Below, one piece after another: positions 52,062 through 61,413 of a stretch of DNA of 64,000 nucleotides. The notes under the pieces were generated by a model. It had not been told where the DNA came from. It saw only the letters and a list, made by a program, of their open reading frames with translations, and searched no databases. Every line of letters starts with the position of its first letter. Within the stretch, counting starts at the first letter, position 1. The stretch comes from Tropicimonas sp. IMCC6043 (GTDB lineage Bacteria > Pseudomonadota > Alphaproteobacteria > Rhodobacterales > Rhodobacteraceae). The stretch covers positions 37,262-101,261 of the forward strand of contig NZ_SELO01000017.1 in assembly GCF_004146235.1 (NCBI RefSeq). Reading direction: 5' to 3'. The position numbers were made by a program, and so were the translations under genes.

Positions 52062-53444
52062 ATGCGTGTATCCGGTCTCTTTCTCGCCCTCGCCCTCGCT
52101 CTGGCACCCGTCGCACATGCCCAGCAGCGCGTGCCCGTCAGCCAGGCTGAGCTGCAGCTCTCCTTCGCACCTGTCGTGCGCAAGACAGCGCCAGCTGTGG
52201 TCAATATCTATGCGAGCTGGGTCACCGAGCGACGCGCAAGCCCGTTTGCCAACGACCCCTTCTTCTCGCAGTTCTTCGACGGTTTCACCCAGGCGACGCC
52301 TCGGGTGCAGAACTCGCTCGGTTCCGGCGTGATCGTCGATGCGGGCGGAATCGTCGTTTCGAACTACCACGTGGTCCAGGAGGCCCGCGACATCCGCGTC
52401 GTGCTTGCGGACCGGCGAGAATTTGCGGGCGAGGTGCTTCTGAGCGACCGCGAGGCAGACATCGCGGTGATCCGCCTCGAGGACGCCGAGGGGCTCCCGG
52501 CGCTCGACTTCGCCGATTCTGACTTAGCGCAGGTCGGAGACCTCGTCCTTGCCATCGGAAACCCCTTCGGCGTCGGCCAGACCGTCTCCTCCGGCATCGT
52601 CTCGGCTACAGCCCGGACCGGAGCGGCCACCCGCCAGAGCTCGGGCTATTTCCTGCAGACCGACGCCCCGATCAATCCAGGCAATTCCGGCGGCGCGCTG
52701 GTCGACATGCAGGGCCGGCTGGTCGGCCTGAACACCTCCATCCTCACCCGGTCCGGCGGCTCCAACGGGATCGGCTTCGCCATTCCGGCGAATCTCGTCG
52801 CGCAATATGTGGACCAGGCGAAGGCCGGAAACGACCGCTTCCAGCGACCCTGGTCGGGCCTCTCGGTGCAAGAGGTCGATGGCGGCATCGCCCATGCGCT
52901 CGGCCAGCAGGTGCCGGCCGGCGTTCTGGTGAGCGACCTGCATCCGGAGAGCCCGTTCGCCCGCGCCGGGATCCGGACCGGCGACGTGATCCTCGCCATC
53001 GACGGCTTTGCGGTGAACGCCGCCGATGCGCTCGACTACCGGCTCGTAACCCTCGGCATCGGCACTGAGGCAGAGGTCGACCTGCTGCGCGACGGCGCTC
53101 AGCAACGGGTGCGCGTCGCGCTTGCAGAGGCACCCGGCGGCGACGCCACTCCGGTGCAGATCGGCGGTCGGTCGCTCCTCGCCGGTCTCGTCGTCGCCGA
53201 TGTCACGCCGCGGCTGATCGAGGAAATGGACCTGCCGATGAGCACCTCAGGGGTGATCGTGCTGCGCAGCGAAGGTCCCTCGGTTCGTCTCGGGCTCCGG
53301 CCGGGAGACGTGATCCGCAGCCTCAACGGCGACGCCTTCGAGGACGCGGCCTCCCTGCAGCGCGAGTTGCGCGGCGGCGCGCGCCTCCGGGAAATGGAGT
53401 TCAGCCGCGGCGAGCAGATCCTCCGCCTGCGCCTGCACGGCTGA
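52062..53444 (+). CDS. Do-like periplasmic serine protease (DegP/DegQ/DegS family)
   Basis: 460 residues from ATG 52062; an upstream extension was rejected because the signal peptide begins at MRVSGLFLALALALAPVAHAQ. Catalytic triad His103 (SNYHVV), Asp133 (READIAV) and Ser209 (NPGNSGG). Two PDZ domains follow (about 275-360 and 380-455), with substrate-binding loops such as LHPESPFARAGIRTGDVILAIDG. It degrades or refolds damaged envelope proteins. Divergent from pmbA with about 140 bases between. Confidence 0.94.
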   Translation: MRVSGLFLALALALAPVAHAQQRVPVSQAELQLSFAPVVRKTAPAVVNIYASWVTERRASPFANDPFFSQFFDGFTQATPRVQNSLGSGVIVDAGGIVVSNYHVVQEARDIRVVLADRREFAGEVLLSDREADIAVIRLEDAEGLPALDFADSDLAQVGDLVLAIGNPFGVGQTVSSGIVSATARTGAATRQSSGYFLQTDAPINPGNSGGALVDMQGRLVGLNTSILTRSGGSNGIGFAIPANLVAQYVDQAKAGNDRFQRPWSGLSVQEVDGGIAHALGQQVPAGVLVSDLHPESPFARAGIRTGDVILAIDGFAVNAADALDYRLVTLGIGTEAEVDLLRDGAQQRVRVALAEAPGGDATPVQIGGRSLLAGLVVADVTPRLIEEMDLPMSTSGVIVLRSEGPSVRLGLRPGDVIRSLNGDAFEDAASLQRELRGGARLREMEFSRGEQILRLRLHG

Positions 53445-53606
53445 GTTTCTCACGGGAAAAAGACGCGACCAAACGGCCGGAAATGATTCTTTAACCTCGT
53501 GCATGCACAAGGAGGCCACGGCCGTTCCTGGTCTCGATCCCGTGTGCGCGCCGCGTCGGCGGTATGGTCGGCCGGGAAACCGTGCTTCTCTGCCTGGGAG
53601 AGCGAG

Positions 53607-54149
53607 ATGTTGAAGTTGTTCCTGACCGCCCTGTTTCTGGTTCCCGGCCTCGCCGGTGGCGCCTCCGCCGCGGCGGTCGACCTGCCGGCCGGCTGGTTGA
53701 TCCACATCGACGATGCGCAGCGGGTCCGCCACGACGACCTGCTCGGCGCCTGGCCCGGTTACCCAGAGGACGCGAAGGTGGCAGTCGGAAGCGTGTCGGA
53801 GCGGCACGCCTCCGCAAACGTCCGCCGCCGCGGCCGGGATTTCCCGAATACGATCCCGGACGTTGTCGATTTTCAGTTCCTCTTCGATGGCGCGGGCTTC
53901 CCTGGTCTGCATGGCCGGGGCTACCCGGCCGCGATCCTGCGCATGTTCGGCGAGGTGCCGCCGGGGCTGCGCGGTTTTGGTTTCCATCTCTGGCTTATTG
54001 GTGGCGGCAATGGCTGGGAGTTCGGAAATGGCCGTGGAACCGAGCCCGCACAGCCGCAACTCACCCAGGTCTCCCTGCCGACGACGGCCTCGCTCCTCGC
54101 GGCCGGTCTGGTCCTACTCGCCGGTATCCGGCGCCGACGGGAACGCTGA
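53607..54149 (+). CDS. Exported protein with a VPLPA/PEP-CTERM-like sorting tail
   Basis: 180 residues from ATG 53607. A signal peptide (LTALFLVPGLAGGASA) begins the protein, and the C-terminus has the tripartite sorting signal: motif VSLPTT, a hydrophobic helix (ASLLAAGLVLLAGI) and an Arg cluster (RRRRER). Such tails are processed by exosortase/archaeosortase-type transpeptidases. The middle region has no recognised fold. The gene lies alone between the protease and the UbiB-like gene. Confidence 0.75.
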   Translation: MLKLFLTALFLVPGLAGGASAAAVDLPAGWLIHIDDAQRVRHDDLLGAWPGYPEDAKVAVGSVSERHASANVRRRGRDFPNTIPDVVDFQFLFDGAGFPGLHGRGYPAAILRMFGEVPPGLRGFGFHLWLIGGGNGWEFGNGRGTEPAQPQLTQVSLPTTASLLAAGLVLLAGIRRRRER

Positions 54150-54345
54150 CACCGGGACGCGGGGTCGGGTCCAGCATCGCGTTGCCGGCGGCACGCACCC
54201 CGGCTTCCACGGCCGACCAGTTGCACGACCCGATCTGCGCATTCCGCTTGCGGGTGGCATGGACCACGCCGCCCGGCTGATCTAACAAGCGCGGGACAAT
54301 CGCGCCCGCTCGGCTCCCGGGCGCCCGGACCGCAGGAGACCTCCC

Positions 54346-56025
54346 GTGCCAGTTGCCCCCGGCTCCCCGAGCGAATTGCGCCGCCTGACGGAACTCTCGT
54401 CGATCCTCATCCGCTACGGCTTCGGTGATTTCCTGCGCTATGCCGGCATCGACCAGATCGTCGAAAAGGCCGGCGAGATCCTGCATCGCAAGTCGCCGGG
54501 CGAGGCCGAAGACGCACCGGCGCCGGTCCGGATGCGCAAAGCGCTCGAGGACATGGGACCGACCTTCATCAAGCTCGGACAGATCCTTTCGACCCGCGTC
54601 GACCTGCTCTCGCCGGACTTCATTCTCGAGCTCGAAAAGCTCAGGGACCATGTCCCAACCCTGCCTTTCGAGGACCTCGTGGTCGAGGTCGAGGCGGAGC
54701 TCGGCCGCCCGATCCGGGAGGTCTTCGAGCGCATCGACAGCGTCGCGCTTGCCGCCGGATCAATCGCCCAGACCCACCGCGCCCGGCTCAAGACGGGCGA
54801 GGAGGTCGTCGTCAAGATCCGTCGCCCCGGCATCCGCGGCGTGATCGACGCTGATTTGCGGCTGCTCACCCGCATCGCCCGCTTCGCCGCACGCCGCTTC
54901 GAGGACATCGCGCGGCTCCACCCCGAGGCGATCATCCGCGAGTTTGCCAACTCGATCCATACCGAGCTCGATTTCGCTATCGAAGGCCGCAATGCCGAGA
55001 CGATCGCAAAGAGCTTTGAAGACGATCCGACGATCGGCACGCCGAAAGTGTTCTGGGACTGGACCAGCGAGAAGATGAACGTCCAGGCGTTCATCGACGG
55101 CGTGCCGGGAAGCGACCGCGCCGCGGTCGACGCCGGTGGCTTCGACCAGAAGGCGATCGCGCTGCGCGGCGCCAACGCCGTGCTCAAGATGATGTTCGAG
55201 GACCGCTTCTTCCACGCCGACCCACATCCGGGCAATGTCTTCTACCTGCCCGGGAACCGGCTCGTTTTCATCGATTTCGGCATGGTCGGCCAGCTCTCGC
55301 GGCAACGGCGCGACGAGATGGTGGACCTGCTCCATGGCATGGTCGAGCGGCGCGCCGACCGGGTGACCGAGATCCTGCTGACCTGGGCCGATGCCGACGA
55401 ACGGCAGAACCTGGCGCTGGAGAGCCGTATCGACGCCTTCATCGACCGCGTCCACGGTGTCGCGCTCGACCGGCTCGACATTGCCTCGCTGACCCGCGAC
55501 CTGTTCTCTGCGATGCGTGACCACGACCTCGCGCTGCCGTCGGACCTCACGCTGATGGCCAAGGCCTTTGCCTCGCTCGACGGGATGGGCCGCCAGCTCG
55601 ACCCGGAGTTCGACATGGTGGCGGTCGCCGAACCCTTCCTGCACCGCCAGATGTTGGGTCGCTATGCGCCCGATCGGCTGGCCCGAAAGGCGCGCGAGGG
55701 CGCCGCGGAAGGCGTCGAGCTGATCACCGGCCTGCCGCGGGATCTCCGCAAGCTCCTGCAGATGGCACAGCGTGGCCGCCTCAGACTCGGCGTCGACGTG
55801 GTGCAGATGGAGCACTATCTCGACCGGTTCGACCGGTCGATCACCCGCCTCACCATCGCCATCGTCACGGCGGCGTTGATCATGGGATCATCGATCGTCA
55901 TGAGTTTTTCCGGCGCGAAGATGCCGATCGGCCTCTCGGTCTTCGCCGTGACGGGCTTTCTCGCCTCGGTGCTCAGCGGCTTCTGGCTGATCTATTCGAG
56001 CTGGCGCAGCGGCGGACGTCGCTGA
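54346..56025 (+). CDS. ABC1/AarF/UbiB-family atypical kinase-like protein
   Basis: 559 residues. The family-specific KxGQ motif (FIKLGQILSTR, about 74-84), the AGSIAQTHRARL Ala-rich nucleotide loop with Lys in VVKIRRPG, ELDFAIEGRNAE, and the catalytic block FFHADPHPGNVFYL with IDFGMVG are all present. Two C-terminal membrane helices end the protein (TIAIVTAALIMGSSIVMSF; FAVTGFLASVLSGFWLIY). UbiB proteins support ubiquinone synthesis at the inner membrane by ATP hydrolysis. No ubi genes adjoin it, so it may be a paralogue of the main UbiB. Confidence 0.9.
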   Translation: MPVAPGSPSELRRLTELSSILIRYGFGDFLRYAGIDQIVEKAGEILHRKSPGEAEDAPAPVRMRKALEDMGPTFIKLGQILSTRVDLLSPDFILELEKLRDHVPTLPFEDLVVEVEAELGRPIREVFERIDSVALAAGSIAQTHRARLKTGEEVVVKIRRPGIRGVIDADLRLLTRIARFAARRFEDIARLHPEAIIREFANSIHTELDFAIEGRNAETIAKSFEDDPTIGTPKVFWDWTSEKMNVQAFIDGVPGSDRAAVDAGGFDQKAIALRGANAVLKMMFEDRFFHADPHPGNVFYLPGNRLVFIDFGMVGQLSRQRRDEMVDLLHGMVERRADRVTEILLTWADADERQNLALESRIDAFIDRVHGVALDRLDIASLTRDLFSAMRDHDLALPSDLTLMAKAFASLDGMGRQLDPEFDMVAVAEPFLHRQMLGRYAPDRLARKAREGAAEGVELITGLPRDLRKLLQMAQRGRLRLGVDVVQMEHYLDRFDRSITRLTIAIVTAALIMGSSIVMSFSGAKMPIGLSVFAVTGFLASVLSGFWLIYSSWRSGGRR

Positions 56026-56140
56026 AGCCGGTCACGGGCCTCGACTCGGCAGGATGAAGGACCGTCGATTGCGACTGCGGCAGTGCAATCCTGTGGCCGA
56101 CCCGCGTACGGGCCGGCCGTCCTGAAAATTGGCGACCGCC

Positions 56141-57658
56141 TCAGAACGGCATCGGCGCGCCGTTGATCAGCACCTTGCCGCTGCCGTCGACGGCGATCTC
56201 GGAGAGCAACTCGTCCGGCCCGCTGCCCGGCTTGGCGAACATGCCGGTCATCATCCGCACCATCATCACCTGGTCCTCGGGCACGAGGCCCATCTGGGTG
56301 AGCTTTTCGAGCAGCGCATTGCCGCCGACCAGGCGGAGATTTGCGCTGCCTTCGGGGCGCGGCATTCCGTCGAAGGTCTGCATGTCCGAATTGTCGAGCG
56401 CGAACGCACCGGAGCCGGTCAGCTCGGCGCCGGCGAGGGCCAGCTTCAGCTCGCGGACCTCGATCGATTCGACCGCGCCCGGCGCCGCACCGGACGTCTC
56501 GGTCGCCATCATCGCTTCCTCGTCGAAGATGTCGATCGACCAACGGCCGGTGCCCGCGAGGTCGACGATCAGCGTCGCCGGATCGCGCGGCAGCACACCG
56601 GCGGGGTCGAAGAGCGACCAGATCTCCTCGCCGATCTCGAGACCTTCGAGCGCGGTGCGCAAGACGAAGGGCGCGGCGGTGTCGCTCTGCAGGACCGGCA
56701 TCCTGAAGGTGGTGGCGGCGCTTGCGAGCTTGGCGGTTACCTGCGGGAACGGAATCTCGCTCCCCGAAAGGGCAAAATCGAGCCCCTCGTAGCCAACGTC
56801 ATAGAGCATCCCCTCGGCATCGAGGCCGAAACCGATGGAGCCGCCGGTCAGCGAGCCCGCCATCTTCGTCGCAACACCGTTATCGTTGAAGTCGAAATCA
56901 AAGGTCGTCGCGCCATATTCCGCCACCCCCTCGACATCGAATCCGGCGGCCAGCATCGTCGCCATCTCCTCGGGATCGGCACCGTCCATGCCCTTGGCCA
57001 CCGAGCTCGAGGTCAGCCCCGCGATCGCGGCATTGACCTTGGCCTCGCCGTTGCCCTCGGGATCCTTCGCATTGACCATGACGGTCACCGCAGCGGCCTC
57101 GAAGGAAGATTCGACCGGGGCGCCGGGCTCGGACTTCACCGCGTAGCGCCCGGTGCTGTCGGTCAGAGCGACCTCGAGCTGCATCGGGAAGTCCTGGTCG
57201 TCGATCTTGATCTCGGCGACCTTCACCAGCAACGCCGGAGCCGAGTATTCGAGTTGCGTTCCGCCATCGGCATCCGAGGCCACCATTTCGAGACCCGGCT
57301 GCTCGACCGTGACGGTGACATCGACCTTTTCACCGCTCGCGCTGTCGGTCCCGTCGACCGTGAGCGGGAAGCTCTCCGACATGGTGATCGCGACCGTCCC
57401 GTCCCCCTGTTCGGCAAAGACGACCTCGCCGATCGTCGCAGCGATCCGGGCATCGTCCATGTCAGCCGACATGGTCACGTTGCGGACGGTCAGCTTGCCG
57501 TCCATGGTCTCCTCGCCATCATTTGTCAGTGTCTGGCCGTAGCTCGACGCGGCCTCCTGCCAGCTCTGCCAGGCTTCCTGCGCCGTTAGGCTCCAACCGA
57601 TACCGGGAGCAGAGATCAGGGCTGCGGCCGAAACGCCGCCTAAAATCCACGCATTCAT
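56141..57658 (-). CDS. DUF2125 exported protein
   Basis: 505 residues. Signal peptide (VSAAALISAPGIGWSLTAQE) then an almost all-beta, acidic, Cys-free body with repeated strand patterns (TVRNVTMSADMDDARI, TTFDFDFNDNGVATKMAGS, LVDLAGTGRWSIDIFDEEA). It matches my memory of the DUF2125 family common in Rhodobacterales. The fold suggests a periplasmic or outer-membrane-associated beta protein; function unknown. Confidence 0.75.
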   Translation of the reverse strand: MNAWILGGVSAAALISAPGIGWSLTAQEAWQSWQEAASSYGQTLTNDGEETMDGKLTVRNVTMSADMDDARIAATIGEVVFAEQGDGTVAITMSESFPLTVDGTDSASGEKVDVTVTVEQPGLEMVASDADGGTQLEYSAPALLVKVAEIKIDDQDFPMQLEVALTDSTGRYAVKSEPGAPVESSFEAAAVTVMVNAKDPEGNGEAKVNAAIAGLTSSSVAKGMDGADPEEMATMLAAGFDVEGVAEYGATTFDFDFNDNGVATKMAGSLTGGSIGFGLDAEGMLYDVGYEGLDFALSGSEIPFPQVTAKLASAATTFRMPVLQSDTAAPFVLRTALEGLEIGEEIWSLFDPAGVLPRDPATLIVDLAGTGRWSIDIFDEEAMMATETSGAAPGAVESIEVRELKLALAGAELTGSGAFALDNSDMQTFDGMPRPEGSANLRLVGGNALLEKLTQMGLVPEDQVMMVRMMTGMFAKPGSGPDELLSEIAVDGSGKVLINGAPMPF

Positions 57659-57772
57659 CTGGAAACATCCTTCCTTTGCAAACCCTCGCCCGGACTTTCG
57701 GCCACCGGCCCCTACCGGGTCAAGGGAAATGGCCGGCGGGGCGACGTTCGACAGGACTTTGACAGCGGCAAT

Positions 57773-57828
57773 CGGGAATGGCTAAAGGAGAACGAACCAT
57801 CGGGAATGGCTAAAGGAGAACGAACCAT
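57773..57828 (+). repeat. Perfect 28-bp tandem duplication upstream of the SDR gene
   Basis: The 28 bases starting CGGGAATGGCTAAAGGAG at 57773 are repeated exactly at 57801. A TTGACA hexamer lies at 57759-57764 just upstream. The duplication doubles an AAAGGAG ribosome-site-like sequence and ends 15 bases before the SDR start. Confidence 0.95.
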
Positions 57829-57843
57829 TCGAAGGGGGACGCG

Positions 57844-58599
57844 ATGACCGATTTGACCGGCAAGGTGGTGATCATCACCGGCGCGAGCCGCGGAATTGGC
57901 GCGGCAGCGGCGCGGGCCTTCGCGCTGGCCGGCGCCAATGTGTCGCTGCTGGCGCGTGGCCGCGACGACCTGACCGGGCTTGCCGGCGAGATCGGCGAGG
58001 CGGCGCTGGCAATCCCCTGTGAAGTCAGCCGCTTCTGGGAGGTCGAGGCCGCGGTGGCGGCGACCCGCGAGGCGTTCGGACGTGTCGACGTGCTGGTCAA
58101 CAGCGCCGGCGTGATCGAGCCGATCGTGCATCTGGCCGAGGCTGACCCGGACCGCTGGGGCCAGACGATCGATGTCAATCTCAAGGGCGTCTTCCACGGC
58201 ATGCGCGCAGTGCTGCCGGTGATGCTCGCGCAGGGCGGCGGCACGGTGCTGACGATCAGTTCGGGTGCCGCGCATGGCCCCGTCGAGGCCTGGAGCGCCT
58301 ATTGCGCCTCCAAGGCTGGCGCGGCGATGCTGACCCGTTCGCTCGACAAGGAATACGCACCGGCCGGCATCCGCGCCATGGGCCTGTCGCCGGGCACCGT
58401 GGCGACCGACATGCAGCGCGAAATCAAGGCCAGCGGCATCAACCCGGTGAGCAAGCTGGAATGGACCGACCACATCCCGCCCGAATGGCCGGCGCAGGCG
58501 CTGCTCTGGATGTGTTCGGTGGATGCCGACGAGTTCAAGGGCCAGGAGATCTCGCTGCGCGACGAACAGATCCGGCGGCGCGTGGGGCTGGAGGAATGA
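57844..58599 (+). CDS. Short-chain dehydrogenase/reductase
   Basis: 251 residues, classical SDR: cofactor loop GASRGIGAAAARAFALAG, NSAGVIEP, and catalytic Ser with SAYCASKAG (Tyr-x-x-x-Lys). C-terminal substrate loop SPGTVATDM. NAD(P)-linked oxidoreduction of an unknown alcohol or carbonyl, possibly a 3-hydroxyacyl-CoA given the crotonase gene overlapping its stop (ATGA). Confidence 0.93.
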   Translation: MTDLTGKVVIITGASRGIGAAAARAFALAGANVSLLARGRDDLTGLAGEIGEAALAIPCEVSRFWEVEAAVAATREAFGRVDVLVNSAGVIEPIVHLAEADPDRWGQTIDVNLKGVFHGMRAVLPVMLAQGGGTVLTISSGAAHGPVEAWSAYCASKAGAAMLTRSLDKEYAPAGIRAMGLSPGTVATDMQREIKASGINPVSKLEWTDHIPPEWPAQALLWMCSVDADEFKGQEISLRDEQIRRRVGLEE

Positions 58600-59225
58600 T
58601 CGAGATCCTGCGCGAAACCCGCGGCGCGGCGAATGTCTGGACGCTCCGCCTCAACCGCCCCGAAAAGGCCAACTCGCTGACACGCGAGATGCTGCGCGCA
58701 ATCGAGACGGCTGCGGCAGAGGCAGAGCAGGCCGGTGTCGCGGCGCTGGTGCTGACCGGCGAGGGAAAGGTGTTTTCCGCCGGCGCCGATCTCGAGGAGG
58801 CGCGTGCGGGACTGGCAACCGACGGTATCTGGGAGCGCGTGTCGTCCCGTATCGCCGGGCTGCCCTGCCTGACCATCGCCGCACTCAACGGCACGCTGGC
58901 AGGCGGCGCCTTTGGCATGGCGCTGGCCTGCGACCTCCGGATTGCCGTGCCGGAGGCAAAATTCTTCTATCCGGTGATGAAGCTCGGCTTCCTGCCGCAG
59001 CCCTCCGACCCGGCGCGCATGGCAGCGCTGATCGGCCCGGCGCGGACGCGGATGATCCTCATGGCGAGCCAGAAGATCGACGCGGAAACGGCGCTCGACT
59101 GGGGGCTCGTCGACCGGTTGGTGGAAGCGGAGGCGATGGAGGCGACGCTCGCCGAACTCACCGAGGCGGTGTCGGCCGCGCCGCCGGAGATCCGCAAGGG
59201 GATCAAGGGGATGATCCCGGGCTGA
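58596..59225 (+). CDS. Enoyl-CoA hydratase/isomerase (crotonase) family protein, catalytic Glu replaced
   Basis: 209 residues from ATG 58596, overlapping the SDR stop; a longer frame starting within the SDR gene was rejected. Crotonase motifs: SAGADLEEA oxyanion-hole segment, ALNGTLAGGAFGMALACDLRIAVPEAKF. Where hydratases have QPEIKLG with a catalytic Glu, this reads YPVMKLG, so standard hydration is doubtful. The protein is also shorter than the usual 255-260 residues. It may be an isomerase, thioesterase or another crotonase activity. Confidence 0.85.
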   Translation: MIEILRETRGAANVWTLRLNRPEKANSLTREMLRAIETAAAEAEQAGVAALVLTGEGKVFSAGADLEEARAGLATDGIWERVSSRIAGLPCLTIAALNGTLAGGAFGMALACDLRIAVPEAKFFYPVMKLGFLPQPSDPARMAALIGPARTRMILMASQKIDAETALDWGLVDRLVEAEAMEATLAELTEAVSAAPPEIRKGIKGMIPG

Positions 59226-59236
59226 CGCCCGGGATC
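59213..59236. terminator. Terminator-like hairpin between convergent crotonase and mscL genes
   Basis: GATCCCGGGC (59213-59222), loop TGAC, GCCCGGGATC (59227-59236): a perfect 10-bp stem that includes the crotonase stop codon in its loop. No T-run follows on the plus strand, but being symmetrical it could serve both convergent genes. Confidence 0.6.
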
Positions 59237-59250
59237 GATGCCCGCCGGTG

Positions 59251-59649
59251 TCAGCCGCGCGCTTGCAGCGCGTCGCGAATCTCGATCAGGATGTCCTTTT
59301 CGGTCGGCTCTGGCGCGGCCTCCGGCTCTGGCTCTTTTTCCTCGGCGAACATGTCCTTCGCCCGGTTGACCGCCTTGACCAGCAGGAAGACGACCCAGGC
59401 GACGATCAGGAAATTGATCACCGCCATGATGAAACTGCCATAGGCAAAGACAGCGGCGTCCTCGCCCGAGCCGATCGTCACGCCGAGCCCGGAGAGGTCG
59501 ACCCCGCCGGTGAAGAGCCCGATCAGCGGGTTGATGAGGTCCTCGACAAGCGAGGTAACGATGGCCGTGAAGGCGGCGCCGATGATGATGCCGACGGCCA
59601 TGTCCATGACGTTGCCGCGGGCGATGAAGGTTCTGAATTCACCGAGCAT
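59251..59649 (-). CDS. mscL: Large-conductance mechanosensitive channel
   Basis: 132 residues from ATG 59649 (GGAG site). Starts [41 protein letters not shown], the hallmark first helix, then the second helix [24 protein letters not shown] and a charged cytoplasmic bundle ([24 protein letters not shown]). It opens under membrane tension to release solutes on osmotic downshift. A longer frame on this strand is spurious. Confidence 0.97.
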   Translation of the reverse strand: MLGEFRTFIARGNVMDMAVGIIIGAAFTAIVTSLVEDLINPLIGLFTGGVDLSGLGVTIGSGEDAAVFAYGSFIMAVINFLIVAWVVFLLVKAVNRAKDMFAEEKEPEPEAAPEPTEKDILIEIRDALQARG

Positions 59650-59737
59650 TTCGGGGTCTCCGGATGGGGATGCGGTTCTGGTTTCCGGACTGTATAGCGC
59701 CAGTTGGCCGTCGCGTCTCGCAGGAGTTTGCCTCGTA

Positions 59738-60037
59738 TCAGCGCCGCTGCCGCCGCGGACCGGGCGTTCGAGCATGAAAGGCCGGCGGGCGTTTCGCCAC
59801 CCACCGGATGAATTTCGCCAGCTTCGGGTGCGCCCGCAGCGCCTCGATTGTGGCGTGATCCCGCGCAAGCTCGGTCTCGCTCAGCGTGGCGTGGATCTCG
59901 TTGTGACAGATCTGGTGCAGCAGCACGGTCGGCCCGCCCTTTCCACCGCGCAGCTTCGGCACCAGGTGGTGCAGGCTTTGCGGTGCCTCGGGCGGGATCG
60001 GACGGTCGCAGAGCGGGCAGATGGGATCGTCGGTCAC
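59738..60037 (-). CDS. HNH endonuclease-family small protein
   Basis: 99 residues from a GTG at 60037 overlapping the flavoprotein stop (GTGA). Zinc-knuckle Cys pair CPLCDRP, then the HNH core [27 protein letters not shown]. The short domain matches stand-alone HNH proteins of unknown biological role in Rhodobacterales. Non-specific nuclease activity is plausible, not shown. The C-terminus is basic ([10 protein letters not shown]). Confidence 0.82.
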   Translation of the reverse strand: MTDDPICPLCDRPIPPEAPQSLHHLVPKLRGGKGGPTVLLHQICHNEIHATLSETELARDHATIEALRAHPKLAKFIRWVAKRPPAFHARTPGPRRQRR

Positions 60038-61230
60038 CCTGGGCCGCCTTGCGCCAGCCACGCGTCTGCGCCCTGCCCGGCCCATCGCCCGGTGGCGAGA
60101 CAGGCGGTCAGGAGGTAGCCGCCGGTCGGCGCCTCCCAGTCGAGCATCTCGCCGGCGGCAAAGGTGCCCGGCCGGCATTTCAGCATCAGCTGCGCATCGA
60201 CCGCGTCTTGCCGAACTCCACCCGCCACCGAGATCGCTTCGTCGAGCGGCCGTGGCCCGGCATGGCGCAGCGGCAGAGCCTTTAGCAGGGCGGCGAGTGC
60301 CGGCCCCTCCGGCAGCGGTCCACCGAACTCCCGAAGGAGCGCCAGCTTCACCGGATCGAGTCGCAGCGCCCGGCGCAGGTAGTTGCTCAGGGAGAGCTTG
60401 CCGCGCGGCCGGGCGAGGCGCTCTGCGAGTTTCGCGGGGCTCCAGTCCGGCAGGAGATCGATCCAGATCGGAACGCCTTCGCGCGCCGGGCGGCTCACCG
60501 CGTAGATTCCGCTGCCCTCGAGACCGCGCCGCGACAGAACGAATTCGCCCCGGTGCACCTGACCGTCCGCCAGCAGCGCGACGCTCTTAACCGGCATTCC
60601 GAAATGCTGCTCCATGTGGCGCGACCAGTCGACCCTGAGCCCGACATTGGCCGGCGCGAACGGGTCGAGCCCCGCGCCTGCGGCGGCCAGAAGCGGCGCC
60701 CAGGCCCCGTCCGAGCCGAGCCGCGCCCAGCTCGCCCCTCCCATCGCCAGAACCGTCGCATGAGGGGAAACGCGCCGCGCACCTCCGGGCGTCTCGAAGA
60801 GGCAGTCCGCGCCGTCCCAGCCCTGCCAGCGCCAGCGGCCATGCAGCGTGACCCCATATCCTTGGAGCCGCGCAAGCCAGGCGCGCAGAAGCGGTGATGC
60901 CTTCATTGCCACCGGAAAGACACGCCCGGCCGATCCGGTGAACACGTCCTGTCCGAGACCCCGCGCCCAGCCCTGCACCTCCTCGGGTCCGAACGCCTCC
61001 AGCATCGGCTCCAGCCAGTCGGCAGCCTCGGCATAGGCGCCCAGGAAGGTCTCGGCCGGCTCCGACTTGGTTAGGTTGAGCCCCGACTTTCCCGCCATCA
61101 GGACCTTGCGCCCCGGACTCGGCTTCGCCTCGGCGATGGTGACGCGGTGACCGGCTGCAGCGAGCGTCTCGGCGGCCATCAGCCCCGCCGGTCCGGCCCC
61201 AATCACCAACGCCTCCACGTTTTCCGTCAC
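60034..61230 (-). CDS. HI0933-family FAD-dependent oxidoreductase
   Basis: 398 residues. Rossmann FAD motif VIGAGPAGLMAAETLAAAGH, then GRKVLMAGKSGLNLTKSEP, TGSAGRVFPVAMKASPLLRAWL, LAMGGASWARLGSDG and the C-terminal VAGGVRQDAVDAQLMLKCRPGTFAAGEMLDWEAPTGGYLL. These match the HI0933/YhiN-type flavoproteins whose substrate is not established. Translation is coupled to the HNH gene by a four-base overlap. Confidence 0.92.
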   Translation of the reverse strand: MTENVEALVIGAGPAGLMAAETLAAAGHRVTIAEAKPSPGRKVLMAGKSGLNLTKSEPAETFLGAYAEAADWLEPMLEAFGPEEVQGWARGLGQDVFTGSAGRVFPVAMKASPLLRAWLARLQGYGVTLHGRWRWQGWDGADCLFETPGGARRVSPHATVLAMGGASWARLGSDGAWAPLLAAAGAGLDPFAPANVGLRVDWSRHMEQHFGMPVKSVALLADGQVHRGEFVLSRRGLEGSGIYAVSRPAREGVPIWIDLLPDWSPAKLAERLARPRGKLSLSNYLRRALRLDPVKLALLREFGGPLPEGPALAALLKALPLRHAGPRPLDEAISVAGGVRQDAVDAQLMLKCRPGTFAAGEMLDWEAPTGGYLLTACLATGRWAGQGADAWLAQGGPG

Positions 61231-61413
61231 ATCGCAGCCCGTTGCGGTTCTCCTTGCCTAATGCCGCCGTGGCGGCAGCTTCGCAAGACACCGGTGCGGC
61301 ACCGTCCCGAAACGGCTTCGGGCGGCGACGAGCGTTTCCCGTCAGCCGCCCGGGGATTGGGGCAATCATCGTAGCCCTGTCCCCTGCCCGCCCCGAAAAC
61401 GGAGGCGCGGGGT

